DNA of 13,065 nt, from assembly GCF_937934665.1 (NCBI RefSeq), contig NZ_CALGYW010000140.1, positions 1 through 13,065 on the forward strand, read 5' to 3'. This stretch comes from an uncultured Anaerococcus sp. (GTDB lineage Bacteria; Bacillota; Clostridia; Tissierellales; Peptoniphilaceae). Position numbers and translations under genes: made by a program. Below the pieces are notes generated by a model. That model searched no databases. It had not been told where the DNA came from and saw only the letters and a program-made list of their open reading frames with translations. Of the stretch, positions 12,147-13,065 are shown in pieces (within the stretch, counting starts at the first letter, position 1; each line of letters begins with the position of its first letter).

Positions 12147-13065
12147 TAGAAACCTCAATCATAATATCTTTGCCAAAGCTCTTAACACTTCTTATTTCAA
12201 ACTGCTTGGCATCTTTAATTTCACTTACTCCTTCACCCATAAAAGCAGATCTAGAATTAACTCCTCCTACAACTATGGGTGCTATAAATTCATAAATCTT
12301 ATCAACCAGGTCATTTTCAAGAAAACTTGTGTTTATCATAGACCCACCTTCAACAAGGATTGATGATATATTCATCTCATAAAGCTTACTTACTAAGTCA
12401 TTTAGGTCTACTTGACCGTTTTTTTCATTGCAGCGTATGATTTTAGCATTAATATCTATGTCCTTATCATTCGATGTAGCAATGAAGGTATCTTTGTCTA
12501 AGTCAAGATTAAAAATTTCAAGGTCCTTATCAAAATCTAAATCATTTGCTACAATTATTCTTACTGGATCAACCCCACCATCAAGCCTACAATTAAGTCT
12601 TGCCTTATCTTTTATGAGGGTATTTTTGCCAATAAGGATAGCATCGTAGTCATTTCTTAGCTTATGAACAAATCCCCTTGACTCTTCTCCACTAATCCAT
12701 TTTGAGTCATAGTCCTTACTTGCAATCTTTCCATCAAGACTCATGGCATATTTGAGACTTATAAGGGGTCTCTTATATTTCATATTGAAGAAAAACTTTT
12801 CATTTAAAAGCCTTCCCTCCTCTTCAAGGACACCTGTAATAACTTCTATACCAGCATCCTGCATCTTTTTTATGCTATCTACCTTGGGATTGGTATCAAG
12901 GTTTGAAATAACAACTTTTTTTACTCCTTGTCTTATAACCTCATCTACACAAGGTGGATTTTTGCCAAAATGAGAACACGGCTCTAGGTTTACAAACATC
13001 GTTGCGCCCCTTACGTCTTCTTTGGCATTTTTAAAGCAGTCAATTTCTGCATGGTCTTTGCCGAA
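12124..13065 (-). CDS. ribD: Bifunctional riboflavin deaminase/reductase RibD, 5' end beyond window
   Basis: The open frame runs off the right edge; 313 C-terminal residues are visible and roughly the first 50 of about 360 are missing. The deaminase domain is cut but its zinc site is in view. HAEID lies at visible residues 5-9, with C30 and C39 in EPCSHFGKNPPC, so the frame extends through the ATG at 12999. The reductase domain starts at about visible residue 99 (RPLISLKYAMSLDGKIA). It contains GEESR and ends with VEGGSMINTSFLE and APIVVGG-type strands. The enzyme deaminates and then NADPH-reduces the pyrimidine intermediate. It is the first visible gene of the rib operon. Any FMN riboswitch would lie outside the window. 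Confidence 0.95.
   Translation of the reverse strand, partial: FGKDHAEIDCFKNAKEDVRGATMFVNLEPCSHFGKNPPCVDEVIRQGVKKVVISNLDTNPKVDSIKKMQDAGIEVITGVLEEEGRLLNEKFFFNMKYKRPLISLKYAMSLDGKIASKDYDSKWISGEESRGFVHKLRNDYDAILIGKNTLIKDKARLNCRLDGGVDPVRIIVANDLDFDKDLEIFNLDLDKDTFIATSNDKDIDINAKIIRCNEKNGQVDLNDLVSKLYEMNISSILVEGGSMINTSFLENDLVDKIYEFIAPIVVGGVNSRSAFMGEGVSEIKDAKQFEIRSVKSFGKDIMIEVSNVYRNIN

Noticed and set aside
12147..12158. Extended ribE start at a TTG codon
   Set aside because: It adds four residues before the family-typical MFTGI start, and the GAGG site is correctly spaced only for the ATG at 12146.
12061..12363. Plus-strand open frame of 100 codons across the ribD/ribE junction
   Set aside because: It is antisense to two conserved, overlapping enzyme genes and shows no family features or start signal.

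Overview
The window comes from a low-GC, Gram-positive-type (Firmicutes) genome. The evidence is its AT-rich intergenic DNA, strong AGGAGG ribosome-binding sites, consensus TTGACA/TATAAT promoters, U-tailed hairpin terminators, a zinc-ribbon L33, a PerR-like regulator and the riboflavin gene order ribD-ribE-ribBA-ribH. The overall look suggests an anaerobic coccus-type Clostridia/Tissierellia relative (Anaerococcus/Peptoniphilus-like). That is an inference from general resemblance, not a search result. All genes except one aldehyde dehydrogenase lie on the minus strand, so the blocks below are listed from the left edge but are mostly transcribed right to left.

Positions 1-2568 are an accessory block. 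It holds a YeiH-family membrane protein, a Fur/PerR-family metalloregulator with a strong promoter and a textbook double 7-1-7 Fur-type operator, and a TetR-family regulator. Terminators separate these from the ribosomal block. Positions 2569-5971 are the rpmG-secE-nusG-rplK-rplA-(L10 leader)-rplJ-rplL block. A near-consensus promoter lies ahead of rpmG. Two near-identical hairpins that look like L1 binding sites lie ahead of rplK and rplA. An internal promoter and an L10-type attenuator lie ahead of rplJL. A strong terminator ends the block after rplL, and a tetR gene follows where rpoBC would usually be found.

Positions 5983-7642 carry glmM (phosphoglucosamine mutase, cell-wall precursor synthesis), which overlaps a small unrecognised protein. 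A divergent, single-gene aldehyde dehydrogenase unit follows on the plus strand (7751-9175). It shares a terminator region with the convergent riboflavin operon.

Positions 9271-13065 are the riboflavin operon: ribD (cut by the window edge), ribE, ribBA, ribH, and a HAD-superfamily phosphatase joined to ribH by an ATGA overlap. The four rib enzymes cover every riboflavin step except dephosphorylation of the pyrimidine intermediate, so the coupled HAD protein is an attractive candidate for that orphan step. It is the most system-like observation here. Other points worth a second look are a proline-to-threonine change in L11 at a thiopeptide-contact position, the duplicated L1-like hairpins, and the Fur-type operator in front of a PerR-like protein. 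No gene-free stretch exceeds 300 bases. No tRNA, rRNA, CRISPR array, insertion sequence or prophage was seen.
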